Source: Talinum fruticosum
Taxonomy: Eukaryota; Streptophyta; Magnoliopsida; Caryophyllales; Talinaceae
Length of the DNA: 64,000 nt
Assembly (NCBI GenBank): GCA_021018815.1
Contig: JAITYX010000007.1
Span: 6,697,001-6,761,000, forward strand
Reading direction: 5' to 3'
In this document: positions 1 to 12,640 of the stretch, one piece after another
Position numbering within the stretch: position 1 is the first letter of the stretch
Layout: every line of letters starts with the position of its first letter
The notes under the pieces: model-generated
Told to the model about the DNA's origin: nothing
Seen by the model: only the letters and a program-made list of their open reading frames with translations
The model's database searches: none
Program-made: the position numbers and the translations under genes

Positions 1-1249
1 CATCATTGGCGTAAGAGTGCTCAATCAATGAGCTATTAAGCACTCTTTTAAGGGTGGCTGCTTGTAGGCAAACCTCATAGCTATTTCTGCAACCGCTACA
101 TCCTTTATCTATGAGCGGTCATTTAGGGGCATTAGTTGTTCATTCGGGCTATCTCCCTCTCGACAACAAAGCTTATCCCCCTATCCTCTCACTACTTGAT
201 TTTGACCTTTGTTGTTTGGAGTTCATATCTAATATTAAGAGTTAGCCTCGATTCGGTACCATTCTCGCAACCCACAGCAAAATAGTGTTTTGCCACTAAA
301 TTTCATCATTCGCAGATATTTCAATAAATACAAGAATAGTCATTATCATATTTTTGGTTGCATAACAAAGGAGTGTACACAGATAGACTTCTAAAAAATA
401 TTATACAAAAAGAGTGTATGCATACATCTAATTGTTTTGGGGTTTGTTACAGTGTTACCTACCACATTGTTATGAGGTATAAAACTAACACACATAAATA
501 ACATGTGATAAATGGAATCTAGTTTAGCAAAACCCATTAAACAAAGCAATAATTGAGTCAATATTTACATAATGATATGTTAATTAGAGTAATTATCTAT
601 AATTGAAAGGGGAGGAACAAAAAGACAAGGATGATTAGGTGATCAATCATGGTCATTATCATGGGGACCCATGTATGATGCCACCATATCATATAAGATA
701 GTCACACTCAACAATCATGCTTCCTTTTTGATAAGGGCTTGGGGTTGGGGAAGGTGAGTGGGACCTAATTTATTGCCCTGTTTCCTTTACTTTGGAGGAA
801 TCTTTCAACTTTGGGTGGTTCTCCTTCTTTCTTAATTTAAATTAATCTTGGACCATCATCCTTCTTTTTATTTTTGGTTCTTTTTTTTGGGGGAGAGGAG
901 GGCGTCCATAATTTTTCTTCTTTGTGCATTCAAGATCTTGGTCCTTACTTTCTCCCAGACAAGTTGTCATATATCTTAGTCTCTTCTCATTTAAGAGGTA
1001 TAAATCAAGTTAAGGAGAAGGGGAATATGACTTTCATTGTTTTCTAGTATATCTGTTAATCATATTTTTAGAGAGGAAAATACAAATATCCGATTATATT
1101 GTCAAATTAAAATGTATCATAAGTCTGCTGATACCTTTTCATTCCCTACACATGACCTTATATATATACTTATAGAAGGGCTACCAATTGTATCTTGTAC
1201 GTAGGAGGAGAATACCATGCTCTTCTCACTTGCCTTAACTTTAGTGAAT

Positions 1250-1280
<31 letters not shown>

Positions 1281-3304
1281 CATGGGAAATGTTTCATCAA
1301 AGTAGAAACTAATGAAATTGGCATCCTTAACGTGAGCCACATGATAAGTAATAATGGAGGTGGAAAATTGTCGTTACTTATTTAGAATTCCCTGAAAGTA
1401 ATCGAAAGTGGATGAATGAAAATATAAAAAATCACTTTCCTGATATCCAATCTTCGCTTACACTTTTCTTAATCTCTTAGATTTGCTCGTAACTTCAATG
1501 TCTTGTGCAATCAAATGCTTGCACTCTTCGTTGCTTTTCCTTATTCAGGCAGAGCTCAATTATTCCATCTTTAATTTCGCCTCTTAAAAGAAATTTACTC
1601 TTTAAATTCGGAGTATTCATTTTTAACACACTACATCATTATCAAGTCAACACCTCTTTGACTTCCTAATTATTTGGTATATTTTGCTTCACTCTTTCCA
1701 CCACCATAATTCAGGTCTAACAAACAAATAAGGCACCACCTCATTATTTTCTAAAATTTGGAAGTATGCATTACAATTGTTACATCATTGAATTTACTCG
1801 CCAATTTGAAAAGTGATAAGTTGTGTATATTTCTAACATCGCTAATCACTGTATATTTTTAAATAAAACTAAATATATAAACAAGCTATTAAGAGTAAAA
1901 TCGGTAAGTGAATGTGTAAACTAAACTAAACTAAACTAAACTTTGTTATTCGCATGATAGATATCTATTTTCAAGTCATTTACATAGTAAATGCTTATTT
2001 AACTGGAGTTTTTATTTTGTCGTTAGAAATGATAATATAGCTAATATAATGAGGTAATTTAGACTCTATTTGTATAATAAAATTTTGATAACAACAAATT
2101 GTTAAGGAGAGAATCTTGTAAAAAAATAATATTGATTGTATTATTTGGGTTTATAAACTGTTGGTTTGGTTTATATAGAAATTTGAAGAAACACTTTTTA
2201 GACAATTTTAATTCTAATGTGATTACAAATCTTAAATTCCTTTATAATAATTTTGATTTTCCTTAAAAACTTATAATCTACTTTGTAATGTAAGTAGTTA
2301 ATTATTTAAATTTAATTTTTGAATTGTGGTTCATAATTAAATAATAAAATGCTTTTATATTTGATGTATTTGGCTATTCTCCACATTACAACTATTCATA
2401 TTCCTTCTTCAGTGAGATATATTAATTAAAATATCATGAGAATAGCTATAAAAAAAATGTTTACAATTTTCTAAAAATTGTCAAATTAGTAGAAAAAGAG
2501 ATTAAGCATGAGAAAACATTTAATTAAAACAATTACACTATAACATCCTAAAGTTAATAAAATTTATCATTTAAATCTATTGATTACCTAAATCATATTA
2601 TTATATAAAGGCAAAAGAGTACCTTCTGGAAAGGCATTGCAAATACCAATCACAACTTCTTATTCATTTTTCACCAATTATCGTGAAAGAGTTTGGAGGG
2701 TATGCAATATACATGATGATATGTTTTTAAGGCAAGATATGATGCTAATTCATGAGAAGGTATTGCCAAATTATTATTTTATTTTTTATGATTTTTGCCT
2801 CTTATATTGCATAAGTAATTTTTTAAATCAAAAACCACAAGATTTAATTTGTGCATATTTATTTTTATACCGCTTAATGTAGGAAAATTATATCCAAGCA
2901 GGCATCAAATCGAATTTCGCCTCCCATTTCAAGGATCGTTTAAAAAGAAGGTGACACCTACAAGATTGATAGTTCACCGTAACATCCAACGAGCATAATT
3001 TTTCGAGTTTTCAGTGATTGCAAAATAATGTTACAAGTTTATGTAAATGCAATTATCAATTATTTAATTATAATTTTATGCAAATACAATTTTATGCGAG
3101 TTGTTAGTATTACTCTTTATACAGTATAAAATTTAATTATAGTCGGTACGTAACAAAGGTTAAAGTACTAGCAGTATTTAAATTTAAATACTATGGAGGC
3201 ATTAAATTTGTTACCCATAAAAATAGAGTCGAAATTGCGTCATTATATGAGCCGTATTATCGTTTCTAATTAAAATTATTAACGTTCAAAAACTCAAAAG
3301 TAAT
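1..3304. other. AT-rich intergenic DNA, no gene seen
   Basis: No open frame here resembles a known protein; the longest (about 81 codons at 2637-2882) is AT-driven low-complexity sequence. Simple repeats present are a (TA)n run at 1254-1280 and about five copies of CTAAA at 1917-1942. The CTAAA run is not the plant telomere unit (TTTAGGG). No RNA gene or confident mobile element was recognised. Confidence 0.6.
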
Positions 3305-3309
3305 TATAA

Positions 3310-3493
3310 TTTGAGCATTTTCATTGATCCCCCTCCCCTATTCTCTATCAAACAACAAAAATTGGAACTTCATTCCATTCTTATTCTCTACCAAACACTT
3401 GAAGAAAATATTCAAGTAGTATACCTAACCCTCAAATATCATTCCCTAATTTTATTTCATTCCAATTTTCCATACCAAATAGGACCTTCTAGA
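3310..3493 (-). mobile_element. PIF/Harbinger-like MITE end (copy 1 of a family)
   Basis: Read on the minus strand from 3493, this begins GGTCCTATTTGGTATGG and continues with GGGAATGATATTTGAGGG and AAGTGTTTGGTAGAGAA. The same ordered blocks recur at 38220-38385 on the plus strand and, inverted, at 55250-55367. The GG-CC-TGTTTGG-type terminus is typical of Tourist/Harbinger elements in plants. The flanking triplet here (TTC) is not a clean TWA duplication and the other end was not found, so this is treated as a fragment. Confidence 0.5.
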
Positions 3494-4334
3494 ACAACTT
3501 CTAAGCAATCACAAATCATCATATAAGATGGTCTCAGTACATGTACATAGCTTAAGATCCAAAGCTTATTTCTACTGTAATTTTTAAGCATGATAATTTC
3601 ATCGAATACTATAAAATAAAATTTTTAGTAGGGAAAAAACATATTAAATATGGAAAAATTGTAATATGAAATCATACTTCATGTATAAATATTGTGTTGG
3701 GTTTCTTTAGAGTAGAAGCTGCTCGGTAAAATTTCATCCGACTTAAATATATGAATTTGTTTGATCTGAAAAAGGGGTATAATCATCAATTATTCGACGG
3801 AATTTTAAATTTGGACACAAGATTTTTTCTACTGTTATTGTACAAAATTGATTTTGACTCGAATTTAAACTTGTTTAATTTATCCAATACAAGAAAAAAT
3901 GAATATTACAAAAATATTTATCCAAATTTTAGTCATTAATCGATATATCCAATCCAGATTTGACGAGCAGCTAAATTTTTAGGAGGGTGGCAAAAACCTT
4001 TGATGAAAATAAGATAGATTAAATAAAATAAGATTGATTGACATACCGAGTTAAAAAAGCGATTATACAAAAACCCGGTTCATCAAATACCCGATACGGG
4101 TTAAAAAACGCCACGAATTCTTCGGCTTCCCTTCTCTCCTATTTTTTTCCCTAAAATTTATACATTCTAAATTTTAATATTTTTTCTTCCTTGGCCATGA
4201 AAAGCATACTTTACATACATGGAATTCAAATAATGGAGTGAAGCAGTAGTCATTTAGACCTCAGTATCCGGGTTAGAGACCAATCATATCATAGGAATAT
4301 ATGGTGCTCAAAAATGTTCGGATTCGGGTCGGGT
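3494..4334. other. Intergenic, downstream of the CIPK gene
   Basis: AT-rich DNA with no supported gene. The stretch next to 4335 should hold the 3' UTR and poly(A) site of the minus-strand kinase, but no single polyadenylation signal stands out. Confidence 0.4.
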
Positions 4335-5736
4335 CTATGACGAAACTGGACGAACTAGGGAAGCGGGCCGGGCGGGTGTCTGATAAAAGAGGTGGCATAT
4401 CTTGGGCCGCAACTTGTCCTTCCAAAAGTAATGGCTGGGTCCCACATCCTTCTCTCTCTTCCTTACCACCACCACCACCAGATCCTCCGTCAATCGGTGG
4501 ACCTCCAACGCCACAGCGAAATTCCCGTTCTGCCCCTCCATCTTGACCCCCATCCCCCTTTCGTCCTCTTTACCTGCACCGCGTCGATCCCACGCGCCGC
4601 CTTCTCTATCTTCTCCACCACCGCCTCCGCCTTCTCCTTCACCAGAAACGTCTCCCGACTACTCTGCTCCGCCTTGGTGAACAGGCCAGAGAGATTACAC
4701 CCCGGCGAGAACGATATCAGATCAAACGCATTCAAAAACCTCGAATCATCATCATCATCATCAGCCACAACCCCTTATTCTCCTCCTCGTCATCGAAAAA
4801 CCTCAGATTGGTCACCTCCTTAAAGCCCAATTTCGTAAACCAGGGGTCCTCCAGAATCTCCTGAATCGTAATCCTCGTCTCGGGATTGGTATCTAGCAAT
4901 CTGGACAGCAAGTGCCTCAGCTCCGGCGAGAACCACTTGGGGCAGCGGAATTCTCCCCGGTAGATTTTCCGGTAAAGATTCATAAGATTGGTGTCGTTGA
5001 AGGGGAGGTAGCCGGCGGCGAGGACGAAGAGGATGATCCCACAAGACCATATATCCACCTTCGCGCCGTCGTAGCCCTTCTTCGCAAGAATCTCCGGCGC
5101 CACGTAAGCGGGGGTCCCACACATGGTGTGTAGCATCCCGTCGGGTCGGATCTGCTCCGTCACCGCACTCAACCCGAAATCGGAAATCTTGAGGGCCCAA
5201 TTTTCGTCCAACAAGAGGTTCTCGGGTTTGAGATCGCGGTGGTAGACGCCGCGGGAGTGGCAGTAGGCGACGGCGGAGATTAATTGGTGGAAGTATTTGC
5301 GGCTGAGATCTTCGCTGAAACGGCCTTTGGTTAGTTTCGCGAAGAGCTCGCCGCCTCTAGCGAACTCCATGACGAAGTATATCTTGGTCTTGGTGGCGAG
5401 GACTTCGAGGAGGCGGATGATGTGGGGATTGTGGAGGCGCCGCATGATTGAGACCTCACGCTTAACATGGGCGGCCAGATTCCCACGCGCCACCTTATGT
5501 TTACTGACGGCCTTGACAGCCACGCTCTGGTTGGTGCGGATGTCGCGGCCCTCGTAGACCTTGGCGAAGCCGCCGCAGCCCAGAAGGCGGCCAAGCTCGT
5601 ACTTGCCGAAGATGACCGGAAGGGCATTGGGCTCGGCCATGGGTAACTCACAAGCGCTGCCGCCAACGTCCTCGGAGGAAGAGGAGCTGGAGGAAGAGCT
5701 GGAGGAGGCGGAGTAGCCGTCCTGGATTTCTGGCAT
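4335..5736 (-). CDS. CIPK: CBL-interacting protein kinase (CIPK/SnRK3), intronless type, with two 1-base frame breaks
   Basis: CIPKs are Ser/Thr kinases switched on by calcium-bound CBL sensors and act mostly on ion transporters at the plasma membrane or tonoplast. The first frame (ATG at 5736) gives a Ser-rich N-terminus (11 Ser, residues 11-21) and then a complete kinase domain at about 45-300: glycine loop [11 protein letters not shown] near 53, catalytic Lys75 in [12 protein letters not shown] with Asp168, DFG 186-188, a T-loop ending [10 protein letters not shown] (APE 213-215), and DIWSCG. The NAF motif for CBL binding ([17 protein letters not shown] near 336) lies in a second frame, at 4738-4697. 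The C-terminal regulatory part ([15 protein letters not shown]..., stop at 4335) lies in a third. Each switch falls at a G run (minus-strand AAGGGGTTG near 4773 and AAAGGGGGATGG near 4552); one extra G at each would give a single frame of about 467 codons, normal for the family. Met33 is a possible alternative start, since most CIPKs have shorter N-termini. There is no intron, as in the CIPK4/7/11/14-type clade. I am sure of the family but not of the exact orthologue. Confidence 0.93.
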
Positions 5737-5898
5737 GAAATACTTTTTTCTTTTTGTCCCAATTTTTGAATTTAAAATATGGGTTTAATTTGTGTAGATG
5801 AATTAGAAGGGGAGAGAATATGAGAGGGGCAGTTCAGAATGAGATTTGAAGATGAGAATTTAGGAAGAAGTTGTTGCCAAGTGAGATGCAGATTAATC
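5737..5898 (-). promoter_or_regulatory. Probable 5' UTR of the CIPK gene
   Basis: This is the stretch between the start codon and the position about 25-30 bases downstream of the TATA box at 5923-5930. Its extent is inferred from TATA spacing; no transcript evidence is available. Confidence 0.4.
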
Positions 5899-5920
5899 AA
5901 CACTGCCGGGGGACTTTCCA

Positions 5921-5930
5921 GCTATTTATA
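5921..5930 (-). promoter_or_regulatory. TATA box of the CIPK gene
   Basis: Read on the minus strand this is TATAAATAGC, an excellent match to the plant TATA consensus, about 190 bases upstream of the kinase ATG. It lies in an otherwise GC-containing stretch. Confidence 0.7.
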
Positions 5931-6303
5931 CAGATTACAGAATCAGGAGAGAGACTCGGCTTTTTTCAGTAAATTATGTTTTCTTGTTTTTTACATTCAA
6001 TTCCAGGATGAGCTGGAGGACCCCAAAAGGTCATTTTTTTTCTTTTTTCCTTGTTTGTGCAGCTGTAATTTTAAATCAGCTATTTTATTTTATTTTTTCT
6101 CTAAGAGTATATTGATTTTATTTTATTAATTTTTCGTTTATCAGGTATTATTTACTTTTTAACTCTTTTTACTGCCTTTTCCACTTGAAAAACAGCCAAT
6201 AGGGACTTTTTACCTCTCTCTAATTTGGTTGGATTGGAGGAATTTTAATCATCCACCTGTCCAGGAGATTGGTGAAAAGCAATTACGGGCAGGTACGGTA
6301 AGT

Positions 6304-6311
6304 CCACGTGG
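6304..6311. promoter_or_regulatory. G-box / ABRE-like palindrome upstream of CIPK
   Basis: CCACGTGG is a perfect palindromic G-box (CACGTG core at 6305-6310) about 375 bases upstream of the TATA box. bZIP (ABF/AREB) and bHLH factors bind this motif, and ABA or stress control would suit a CIPK. That it works here is an inference. Confidence 0.4.
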
Positions 6312-6319
6312 CAGGTTTT

Positions 6320-9300
6320 TTTTTTTTTTCAATTAATTGCATTTTCATAATTATTCATATTCATATTTTTCTTAGTAACGAAGGTGAATGATAATAGTAG
6401 TTCTTAAAAGACGCGGCGAGCACTGACCAGTAGTTAGAAGGAAATATCAAGGAAGCATCCCGTGTAACTTCCTTCATTTTTGTTTTTGTACTTACTGTCC
6501 ATTCATCCTCTCCTTACTTATGCCTTTTACTGCTCATTTTTGGTCTCCCTTTTTTTTTTTTTTAAATGGGCTTTCCTCATATTCACTCTAATTTTTACTA
6601 ACCCCAACGGGTAAATTTAAAGTCAGATGGTCTCGTTAGATTATAATTGAGATATGATTGACGCAAAAAGTAAGATAGTACAATTTTAATCAACTTCATC
6701 TCATCGTGTTACCGTTAATTTTACGTAAACAAATTATGGGTTTTGCTCATAACCACCTTGTTCACATTGTTTTATTTGTTAAATTAAGTTTAATTTTTTC
6801 TAATAATGTTTGACGAGGGATCATTGGTAGGCCACCGTTGTGTCATATTTATGAGTAAAATAAATGTGTGTTTGTGTATATATGTTTGCATTTATCACAT
6901 GCACAACCATGGATAATGCAAGCTTTTTGGAATTATATTAGCTAATGTTTTCGATTAGCACCTCACTCTTGTATTTGGTATATCAGTTGTACCTAATGTT
7001 CAAAGGGAAACAAATGAGGATTTTTATTAAATAGCTAGTAAGAGCACGCTTGCTTTACTGGTTGAGTAGTAGTGGTAAATAATAAGCGCGATACACATAT
7101 AGTTGCATTGCATCTGTGCGTCCTATCTTGATAAATTTTGATGGATATAATAAGTTAGGGGATTGGGGGCAAGAGCAAGGGCATTTTACTGCATTCAAAC
7201 CAGCTCAGGAACATGGCATTCAGCTCTCGTAAAAGATCAAGAAGAAGGCAGCTACTCTTTTCTTTAATATCTTATGTTACACATTTGAAAATTTCCTGCC
7301 TTTGAATTATTACACTATGGGAGGAGAATAACGTCGCTCATATTAGATAACTCTTTTCTGATTAGACTAAAGAGTAAGTATTTGATAATACTAAGGATGT
7401 CATATTTATGTACACTTTTGTTGATCTAATTTGAATTACACAAATAAGAATATCTATATATACGTTTACCGATCAAATGTAATAAATTTTCTTTTTTCAA
7501 TAACAAGAAAGTAGTGTTATATCTACATAAGTTTTCACTTTGGTAAAATAAGTTTATTATGACGAGGCTCTTTATCCAATACAAATACATAAATCTTGAT
7601 GATGACCAAGAAATTGCATTGGATTGTATCTATTATTATTCATATACGAGACAGTATCCTGTACTTGACTCGTTGGTGCATTTTACTATTATAAATGAAT
7701 GTTTTAATTTGTATGTCAAAGTGTGTTTGGAGACATAGGATAATTTGCATGTTAAAAGCATTTAAATTATATAAGATTAATTATATAGATGAATAATAAG
7801 ATCACGGTATAATTTGAAAATGAAGTACTTATAAATAAAGTACCTCATCAACACATTTTAATACCTTATGATAATAAAATATGTTAAATATCCAACCAAC
7901 GTAGAATACGTAAGTGTTCCGTAGAAGGACATATGTAATGTAATACATACATCTTGGCATGATCAGTTATACATTATAAGAGTAGAGATAACAACAAAAT
8001 TCTAAGGATATACTCTGGATTTTAATTCCAAAAGGTCTGTCGAGCTAAGACTAGACAGCGAGTAAATAGTAATGCTTATCTTAAATTTTTATCAACCAAT
8101 GACATTAACCGTGATGAATTAAAGGTGATCTCTTTTCATTGTTACTTTGATGTGGAATCTGCTGGCAAGCCGTCATCACTCCAAGGGAAACAAAGGCAGG
8201 ACGTTTGATTAGAAAGGCCTGGCCGAAAAGTGGGAAAAGGGTAAGACTAATTTTCAGGGCGTCGTATCGTATGTGAGTGAAAGAGAGAAAAAAAACCCCC
8301 TCTTCGATGCTAAAAGGGCAAAAGGTTGAAAACTACTGAAAGCTACAATGGTGCCTGCCTGGAGAGTATTTATCTCCTAGTTGGTTACTCTAGGAGTAGG
8401 AGTAACACTTCTCAAAATGTATTTAGATTGTCAAGGTTTACCTTTTAAGAATTTGAGAATAGAGAATGTTTTGAAAATTATATGGGGTTCTTATTTTCTG
8501 ATATTTTTCTTATTGTTATTAGGATAAGGAAAAAAAAAAAGTAGCCAACTACCATTCTTGTGAGAATTTTATTGAGCTAGTCATCTATGGACAGATGATA
8601 TATGATCAACTATATTGTTAAGCACAATGATTAAAATCAGAGTAAGGTCGATCGTGTATATATGTACGTGTTTTAACCATTATATGACTAATTAGGGCAA
8701 CATGTGGAGTATTAGCGTTTGGATGATTGTTTTATGAGTTAACCACCATGGGTTTAATGCAAGAGACTTGTGCATAGAATTGTGCACTAGGTAGAGTCTC
8801 ATATACAAATGGAAAACATGTCTGGTAGGAATTTGACACTTTCATCACTTACTAGAATACTCAGTATAGAGTAATATCAACTTTTTAAATTTTATTATAA
8901 TAGTTACCGACGTAATTATTTATTTTCTTTATTATTGATCATGATTATTAAACGAATTTCAAAGTAATTAGTTATAACTATATTTTCTATGTTACATTTA
9001 TGTTTGCATGGATGGAGAAGACGAGTTAATGTAATATAACGCATGCACCTCTACACTTTGCTAGTTTTCAGGTGGCGCCTGTGGTATTGAGAAACAACTC
9101 TCCCTCAGCTTGGCTCCATGCTTATCTCTCTATCTGGAATTGCTATCAGCATATGGAATGATAGAAAATTTTGTCAATTTTCTATAATCCAATAGAAGGT
9201 TTAATCAAATTGCGTTGAATAGTTCCAGATGTAGGGTGAAGTACACTTGATTCAATTTTATCCACAAAGTCTCTTAATCACAGAAAATGTGCCATCTGTG

Positions 9301-9737
9301 TGTAACTTAGACGCCTGGTTTCATCTCTTTTTCGATGGCGTGAAAAAACTTTTAGATTAATTTCATCTCATTTTCGTGAGGTCCCCATACTAAATTAATT
9401 ATTTGTTGCAACAACAACGATAGATTCCATGGCTTAATTGCTGGTCCAACCAAATTACATACAATAAATCTAAGGATAATTGTAGATATCTCTAAAACAG
9501 TATATATCTATTTTCCTCCAACTAATAAATTTCTGCTTTGATATATTTAATTAATACTGCTGTCCTCACCTTGTCTTAAAAAGTACATGGAGAAGCCACC
9601 AATTATATACACACTTAACAAGAATGTTGTAAAGTGAAAATATAATTAGATAAAAAAAAATGATTGAGAATCATTATCATTTTCACAAAATACTGTAATT
9701 AGTTAGTTATATATTAATAGCATTGTTTCTTAAACTG
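6320..9737. other. AT-rich intergenic DNA, no gene seen
   Basis: No open frame, RNA gene or clear transposon was recognised. The part nearest 6320 may still belong to the distal CIPK promoter. Poly-T runs occur near 6319-6330 and 6550-6563. Confidence 0.5.
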
Positions 9738-9987
9738 CTCCCTGCATTTTACAATACTTGTCGTTTTTTTTACTATAAGGGGATATCAAGGAAACACAAA
9801 ATTCATGATAAAATTTGTGTCAAAAGATAAGTTGCCCCAAGGTTTTCATTGGAAATGAAAGAGTCAATAAAAAAAACACAATTAATAAGAATAAAATTGA
9901 TAAATTAATCATTAATATATCATTAAAATTATAAAGTGACAAATATAAAAAAATTAATTAATTATAAATATTATGTAATGTAGCGAG
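9738..9987 (+). mobile_element. Stowaway-like MITE, copy A
   Basis: The left end CTCCCTGCATTTTAC and right end TAGCGAG followed by TA resemble Stowaway (Tc1/mariner) termini. A second copy lies at 46351-46589 and shares the ordered blocks AATACTTGTCG, ATAAAATTTRTGT, AAAATTRRTAAAYTAATCAT and TGTAAAGTGA-like sequence. The left flank is TG rather than TA, so the duplication is imperfect. It is non-coding. Confidence 0.6.
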
Positions 9988-10037
9988 TAAATTAAAACTC
10001 ATATCATAGGCTCTGTATTAATTAGTATGTAACTTTG

Positions 10038-11270
10038 CAAGTTATGCTTTGCTGATGATCTTCTTATATTTTGCAAAGTTGATCCTGTAAGTGTTTCACA
10101 CCTCATGACTACATTTACTCACTTTTCTAAATGCTCTGAATTGGAAGCCAATCTGGATAAATCATCATTGATTATGGCTGGGATTGATGAAGAACTGAGA
10201 AATCAACTTCTTGGTATCACTGGTCTCAAAAGTGGAAAGTTACCATTCAAATATTTGGGGTAACTGTTAAACCCCAAAAGCTCACTAAATAAGATTGAGA
10301 ACCCCTCATTGATAAAATTGTCGCTAGAATCAGATGTTGGTCTGTACAGAAACTGAGTTATGCAGAGAAAATTCAGCTTATCTATTTAGTGATTATTAGT
10401 ATGTTCAACTATTGGGGTCAGATTTTTGTCCTCTCAAAATATGTAACTGAGAAAGTGGATCAGATATGTAGGGCATTCCTACGGAACTCACTCAACGGGG
10501 ACAAGAAAAATCATCCGATTGCTTGGAAAACCTTATGCCTACCGAAGAAGGAGGGTGGGATGGCAATCAGGGACAGTGTAGCACACAACAAAGCTGTAAT
10601 TGCTAAGCTAGTATGGCAAGTAATTAGAAATTCAGAATCTCTCTGGTTAAGATGGATATCTCATTATTACATCAAGAAGGGGGATTTTTGACAATGCCAA
10701 CCCAGGGCAAAGGCAAGCTGGTACTAGCTGAAGGCTCTAAAAATTAGAGATACAGCAGAGATGGAAATTACACAATGCAATCTGGGTATGAAAACATAAC
10801 ACACAAGGCTTCCTAGGTACCATGGTACAAGCTAGTATGGCACAAATTTAGAATACCTAAATGTGCTTTCATCACATGGCTATTGATGCATAGTAGGTTG
10901 CAGACAAAAGACAGAGTATTGAGGCTTGGAGTTAACTGTGATCAAACATGTATTCTCTGCGAGCAACAAGCTGAAACTCAGAAGCATTGGTTTTTTTGAA
11001 TGTTCGATGACCTACTACATATGTAAACAAGTGCTACAACAACTACTTATATCAAGGAAAATCAAATCAACTGGATGGAATGGTAAAATAACATTATCTA
11101 AACCAATTGGAAAGGAGCAGAAGGAAGAATTATGATTGTTTTTACAATTGTGATTTACATATATTGGATAGAAAGAAATAGAAGAATATTTCGACATACT
11201 ACTAGGGATGTTTTCTATTTGATACAGGAATGTGGTGGGCTGTTTTTAAGCAACCTCAGGTATAAGATAT
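10038..11270 (+). pseudogene. LINE reverse transcriptase relic, 3' half with zf-RVT region
   Basis: Translation picks up inside the reverse transcriptase at motif C (FADDLLIFCK, about 10047-10077). It continues through LEANLDKS and FKYLGV, then the thumb-like segment at 10389-10691 ending LWLRWISHYYIKKGDF, and then a zinc-binding (zf-RVT) region at about 10790-11100 with DRVLRLGVNCDQTCILCEQQAETQKHWF split into short blocks. Stops and frameshifts interrupt it repeatedly. The 5' end is missing, and I saw no convincing poly(A) tail or target duplication. It is of the same general LINE type as the relic at 14924-16458 but more decayed at its ends. Confidence 0.8.
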
Positions 11271-12224
11271 AGTGCAGGGTATGCCCTACTCGATGTTTGC
11301 GAGTTTGACCCATTAATTTGCGAGGTTTTTAGGTTCAATTTTTTTTTTTTTTTTGGATTCGGATTGAGAAAATCATGTTTTAAACGCAAAATTTTATGGC
11401 GGGTTTGAATCGAATTTTCAAATCAGATCAATTTTTACCATATCTAATATTCATACAAGATACGTATTATTTCGCATCTGAATATGTCTAGAGTTAACAT
11501 CTTAAAAGTCCTAGAAAACCTTGGACTCCTTGGAGAAGACTCCCTTGGAGAAACTTTATTTTCTCGCTCATTTTTTTGGTTTTTTTTTTTTTTTTGAGTC
11601 TTCTTCCTATATGAGGTTTGTCAAAACTAAAAGCATTCTTTTTCAATACGACCGTCAAATTAAAAAGACCTAATTCTCTTTAATTGAAAAAACAAAAATC
11701 ATGGACGCAACTTATCATCTATCACATAATTCACTTCAATGCATGTCTTAGAAAATGGGATGACAATAGGTCAAATCAGAATCAAACCGCCTATTGATAA
11801 TTTAATTATTTTTCCTTTTTTGACTCCAAATCTAAACCTGAGCAAACCCCATTGAATCTAAAAGAATCAAAATCCACCCAAGTTATTTACATCTATAAAT
11901 CTCAAATGGTTCTAGATTTGTCCATAATCATACTAGCATTTATATTGAGCATATAATGTCATTAAACGACTCTAATAGGTTTCATTTAAGCCATATATTG
12001 GTCCATAAGAGTTAGAATAAAGATCCACTTAAGTAGCCAAATATTGTAGGTTGAAATATATTTAGATCGAACTTAAAATTCATTGTTAGCCGTATTCAAT
12101 ATTGCACAAATTAGACATAACACATGCAATGGATTGAGATTAATTCAAAGCTCATTCTCTATCACACAAGAAGAGGCTGGACATTCAACTTTAAAAAGTT
12201 GGGAAGATAAGAGTTTATTCATTT
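11271..12224. other. Intergenic with possible decayed transposon ends
   Basis: Contains poly-T runs (11338-11355, 11578-11596) and stretches resembling degenerate hAT-like GGTTYGRRTTY motifs (11310-11440, 11760-11890), but no boundaries can be drawn. No gene was recognised. Confidence 0.4.
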
Positions 12225-12227
12225 TAA

Positions 12228-12637
12228 GGCTACATTCGATAACAAGTGTTTAGAGTAATTTTTACTGTTTTGATCAAATCAAAACACTAAAAACCAAATA
12301 TTAGTGTTTGGTAATATTGTTTTTTAACTAGCATTTGCATTACCTTATAAGGTTTCAAGTTGTGTTTCGAAAAGTTAAGAGTATTAACTTTTCACATTTA
12401 AAATAGCGTTTCATTTTTTTGTCCCTTTATTAATTTATATTTGGCAAATTATATATATCCTTTTACGCCAATTTACAACTCAACCACTAAATTTACCTAA
12501 CATATTTATTCAATCGATCAATCGAACATCTATCCACTAACAGCTAAAATCTAACAGCTTATCAACTACCTAAACAGGTATCAATTATACAAACAGATCA
12601 TCGAATACTCAAACATCTCATTTTGTCGAACAGGGCC
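12228..12637. mobile_element. Tourist-like (PIF/Harbinger) MITE with TAA duplication
   Basis: The ends GGCTACATTCGATAA and, inverted, GGCCCTGTTCGACAA match at 10 of 15 positions and are flanked on both sides by TAA (12225-12227 and 12638-12640), the TWA-type target expected of Harbinger. The length is 410 bp and there is no coding capacity. Confidence 0.6.
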
Positions 12638-12640
12638 TAA

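Noticed and set aside
1917..1942. CTAAA repeats considered as interstitial telomere sequence
   Set aside because: The unit is CTAAA, not CCCTAAA/TTTAGGG, and there are only about five copies.
4301..4823. Plus-strand open frames opposite the CIPK gene (81 and 143 codons)
   Set aside because: They are antisense shadows of the GC-rich kinase gene with low-complexity Pro/Ser/His translations and no family similarity.
5331..5762. 143-codon frame overlapping the CIPK N-terminus, considered as an upstream ORF
   Set aside because: It opens with TTG, not ATG, and its Pro/Ala/Ser-rich translation is an off-frame reading of the poly-Ser and kinase sequence.
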